In this document: piece after piece, positions 62,091-64,000 of the stretch | Layout: every line of letters starts with the position of its first letter | Position numbering within the stretch: position 1 is the stretch's first letter | Origin: Rhodophyticola sp017644125 | Lineage (GTDB): Bacteria > Pseudomonadota > Alphaproteobacteria > Rhodobacterales > Rhodobacteraceae | Assembly: GCF_042140125.1 (NCBI RefSeq) | Contig: NZ_CP159473.1 | Direction: 5' to 3' (one strand) | Length of the DNA stretch: 64,000 nucleotides | Program-made: the position numbers and the translations under genes | Notes under the pieces: generated by a model | The model's database searches: none | The model's input: only the letters and a program-made list of their open reading frames with translations | Told to the model about the DNA's origin: nothing

Positions 62091-63046
62091 CCTGCGGCCG
62101 TCGCGGTCAGCTCCGGGTCGAACCGGCGCAGGCGCGGGCCCGCCTTGAGCACCTGCCCCGGCAGATCGCGACCCACGGTGTCCTGCGTCATCCGCGCGAC
62201 CTCGATAAGCGCGCCGAGGTCAAGCCCGGTCCGATAGCTGCTTTCCTCAAGCAGATAGGCCAGATCTTCGGTGCAGATATTGCCCGTCGCCCCCGCCGCG
62301 AACGGACAGCCGCCCAGACCGCCGACCGAGGCATCGAAATAGCTTACGCCCTCCGCCAGCCCGGTCATGACGCAGGCAAGGCCGACGCCGCGCGTGTTGT
62401 GGAAATGCAGGCAGATCTCCACCTCCGGGGCGTCGGCGCGGATCGCCTGAACGGCCGCCTTCACGGTTGCGGGCGTCGCCATGCCGGTCGTATCCCCAAG
62501 GCTTACGCGTTTCGCGCCAAGCTCCCGGTAGCGTCGTGCGATGCGCCCGACCTGCTCCGGCGGGACGATGCCTTCGAACGGGCAGCCGAATGCCGTGGCC
62601 ATGCCCCCCTCCACGGTGATGCCCTTGCGATGCATCAGGTCCGCAACCGCCTCGAAATCCGTCAACGACTGGGCGATGGAGCGGTTCACGTTCTTGCGGT
62701 TATGCGTCTCCGACGCGGAGACCACGGTGTGAACCGCATCCACCCCGGTCTCCGCCGCGCGTTCGGCGCCCCTGAGGTTCGGGATCAGCGCGGACACTGT
62801 CGCGTCATCCGGCCGGGCGATCCCCGCGATCACCTCCGCCGCATCGGCCAGTTGCGGCACGGCGCGCGGGCTTACGAAGGAGGTCACCTGGATATGGCGC
62901 AAACCGGCGGCGAACATCGCATTCACGATCTCGATCTTGCGGCGGGTCGGGATGAATGTCTTCTCGTTCTGAAACCCGTCCCGCGGCCCCACTTCGCAGA
63001 CCGTGACGGCGCTGCCTTCGGGCAGGACTCTTGCTGTGTCCGACAT
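62087..63046 (-). CDS. HMG-CoA-lyase-family enzyme
   Basis: A 319-residue TIM-barrel lyase. CEVGPRDGFQNE is the metal/catalytic motif, SASETHNRKNVNRS, GMATAFGCPFEG, LGDTTGMATP and HFHNTRG follow, and GGLGGCPFAAGATGN holds the catalytic Cys loop of hydroxymethylglutaryl-CoA lyase. The start at 63046 has ggaggagatcagag. Substrate could be HMG-CoA or a related 3-hydroxy-3-methyl acyl-CoA. Confidence 0.9.
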   Translation of the reverse strand: MSDTARVLPEGSAVTVCEVGPRDGFQNEKTFIPTRRKIEIVNAMFAAGLRHIQVTSFVSPRAVPQLADAAEVIAGIARPDDATVSALIPNLRGAERAAETGVDAVHTVVSASETHNRKNVNRSIAQSLTDFEAVADLMHRKGITVEGGMATAFGCPFEGIVPPEQVGRIARRYRELGAKRVSLGDTTGMATPATVKAAVQAIRADAPEVEICLHFHNTRGVGLACVMTGLAEGVSYFDASVGGLGGCPFAAGATGNICTEDLAYLLEESSYRTGLDLGALIEVARMTQDTVGRDLPGQVLKAGPRLRRFDPELTATAAG

Positions 63047-63450
63047 CTCTGATCTCCTCCCATCCGGCGGCGTTGCGGTCCGTTTCTCGGCATGTAGCGC
63101 CACACGCGCCGTGCAAGATGCCAGCAAGACCCGAGCCGCAGCAAGAGCCGCGCGGTTGCAAAATGACGATCTTTCCATGAGGGCGCGCTGACAAGCTTGA
63201 CGATGACCGGCACGCGCCCAAGGTCCCGCCCATATGTGTCAGATCCCGGCAACCATATGAAAACATATGCTTAAATCCCACAGCAATCAAACCCGCCGCC
63301 CCCAATGGCCACCCTGCCCGTGCCTCCGGCCATGGCCCAGCCATCGGATTTTTCGACGCCCGCAATCTCCATACGGCAAGACAGGCTTGAAATCCGCGAA
63401 AAGGTCACCTCTTCTGCACCGGGGTTTCTTTACGGGAGGAGTTCAGACCC
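63047..63450. other. Divergent promoter region with palindrome
   Basis: About 400 bp between the lyase gene and the TctC gene, no gene seen. A CATATG-AAAA-CATATG palindrome lies at 63254-63269. Confidence 0.5.
63254..63269. promoter_or_regulatory. CATATG palindrome, probable operator
   Basis: Two CATATG blocks with a 4-bp AAAA spacer make a 16-bp perfect inverted repeat, placed between two divergent genes. Regulator unknown, not in the window. Confidence 0.5.
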
Positions 63451-64000
63451 ATGGGAGTAAAAACCATCCTATCGGCCAAACTGGCCATTGCCACCGCCGC
63501 AACGGTATTTTCGTTGTCGGCCGCGCCGCAGATGGCGCAGGCAAATGAATGCATCGCGCCATCCAATCCGGGGGGCGGATGGGATTTCACCTGCCGGACC
63601 ATCGGCCGCATCCTGTCGGAGCTGGATCTGGTGGACGGCAATGTGCAGATCACCAACATGCCCGGCGGCGTCGGTGCCGTGACATATGCGATGGTCGCAT
63701 CCGAACGCTCGGACGATCCGGGCCTGATCGTCGCCACATCGACCGTCGGCGTGACGCAGATCGCGCAGGGCCGCTACCCCTCGGGCATCGACACGATGCG
63801 CTATCTGGGGATGCTCGGGGCGGATGTCGGCGTTATCGCCGTCGCGGCGGACAGCGAGTACGAAACTCTGGCGGATTTGAACGCGGCGATGGTCGCCGAT
63901 CCGTCAAGCGTGGTCACGGCAGGTTCCTCCGGCGCGGGGGGCTGGGATCATATCCGCCTGCTGATGGTGGCACGCGAGACCGGTCTGGAGGATCTCACGG
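63451..64000 (+). CDS. tctC: Tripartite tricarboxylate transporter binding protein TctC (partial)
   Basis: The gene runs off the right edge; 183 codons are seen. Signal peptide residues about 1-31 (ends AQA). CIAPSNPGGGWDFTCRTIGRIL and VQITNMPGGVGAVTYAMV are the TctC substrate-loop motifs, and AGSSGAGGWDHIRLLMVA continues. It feeds a TctAB membrane pair expected outside the window. gggagga precedes the ATG. It is divergent from the CoA-transferase/lyase pair. Confidence 0.85.
   Translation, partial: MGVKTILSAKLAIATAATVFSLSAAPQMAQANECIAPSNPGGGWDFTCRTIGRILSELDLVDGNVQITNMPGGVGAVTYAMVASERSDDPGLIVATSTVGVTQIAQGRYPSGIDTMRYLGMLGADVGVIAVAADSEYETLADLNAAMVADPSSVVTAGSSGAGGWDHIRLLMVARETGLEDLT

Noticed and set aside
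1..64000. tRNA genes or CRISPR arrays in the larger intergenic gaps
   Set aside because: No T-loop/acceptor pattern or regularly spaced direct repeats were found on reading the gaps; a covariance-model scan was not possible.

Overview
The window looks like chromosomal DNA of a high-GC alphaproteobacterium of the order Rhodobacterales (Roseobacter / Paracoccaceae type). The evidence is the gene content: split sarcosine oxidase genes, a ccmI-ruvX-DUF1289 cluster, an AztD zinc chaperone next to a COG0523 GTPase and a DUF1826 gene, TRAP and tripartite tricarboxylate transporters, an RTX protein with a C-terminal Hint domain, and many ATGA/GTGA stop-start overlaps. The species cannot be named from the sequence alone. 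No rRNA, tRNA, CRISPR array, phage or intact insertion sequence was seen.

Layout. 0-2.4 kb: the start of a RarD-like permease, a host-attachment-family protein and sodB with a clear terminator. 1.8-7.8 kb: heterotetrameric sarcosine oxidase, with soxB split from soxDAG by two small one-helix membrane proteins. 8-13 kb: ccmI, ruvX and a DUF1289 gene, then a dioxygenase gene broken by an in-frame amber codon, a TauE-family permease and dusA. 13.2-21.7 kb: an iron block on the minus strand. It holds a substrate-binding protein fused to its FecCD-type permease, the ATPase, two amidotransferase-fold proteins, an MFS exporter and a frameshifted siderophore-interacting protein, followed by a two-gene SufC-SufB/D unit without other suf genes. 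22-30 kb: accessory genes for mostly secreted or membrane proteins, ending in a large autotransporter. 30.5-34.8 kb: a MarR regulator, its probable operator/promoter, a TRAP transporter and a coupled hydrolase.

35-38.9 kb: a zinc-homeostasis cluster (aztD, DUF6525, DUF1826, G3E GTPase) divergent from an Rrf2 regulator across a palindrome. 38.9-41.6 kb: an AT-richer, eroded stretch with an orphan membrane protein, a truncated RND adaptor joined to a YdeI-like remnant, a TetR gene with its operator, and three copies of a 34-bp repeat. 41.6-49.1 kb: a GntR-linked catabolic cluster (two SDRs, an imine-reductase-like protein, a GMC oxidoreductase, a HbpS-like protein). Its polyamine-type ABC transporter has been reduced by an apparent deletion that joins the binding protein to the tail of a permease.

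50-58.6 kb: a six-gene operon read here as pipecolate / 2-aminoadipate / glutaryl-CoA (lysine) catabolism. It holds an aminotransferase, glutaryl-CoA dehydrogenase, a fused E1 alpha-beta 2-oxoacid dehydrogenase, an acyltransferase of the malonyltransferase fold, an ALDH7-type dehydrogenase and an FAD amine oxidase, with a divergent LysR gene. 58.9-64 kb: the RTX-Hint protein, a CoA-transferase, an HMG-CoA-lyase-family enzyme and, divergently, the first part of a TctC binding protein.

The strongest novelty candidates are the E1 plus malonyltransferase-like pair in the lysine operon, the binding-protein/permease fusion with its two amidotransferase-like partners, and the minimal SufC-SufB unit behind the iron-import genes. 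Four separate gene-breaking events (amber codon, +1 frameshift, deletion junction, truncated efflux adaptor) need confirmation against raw reads.
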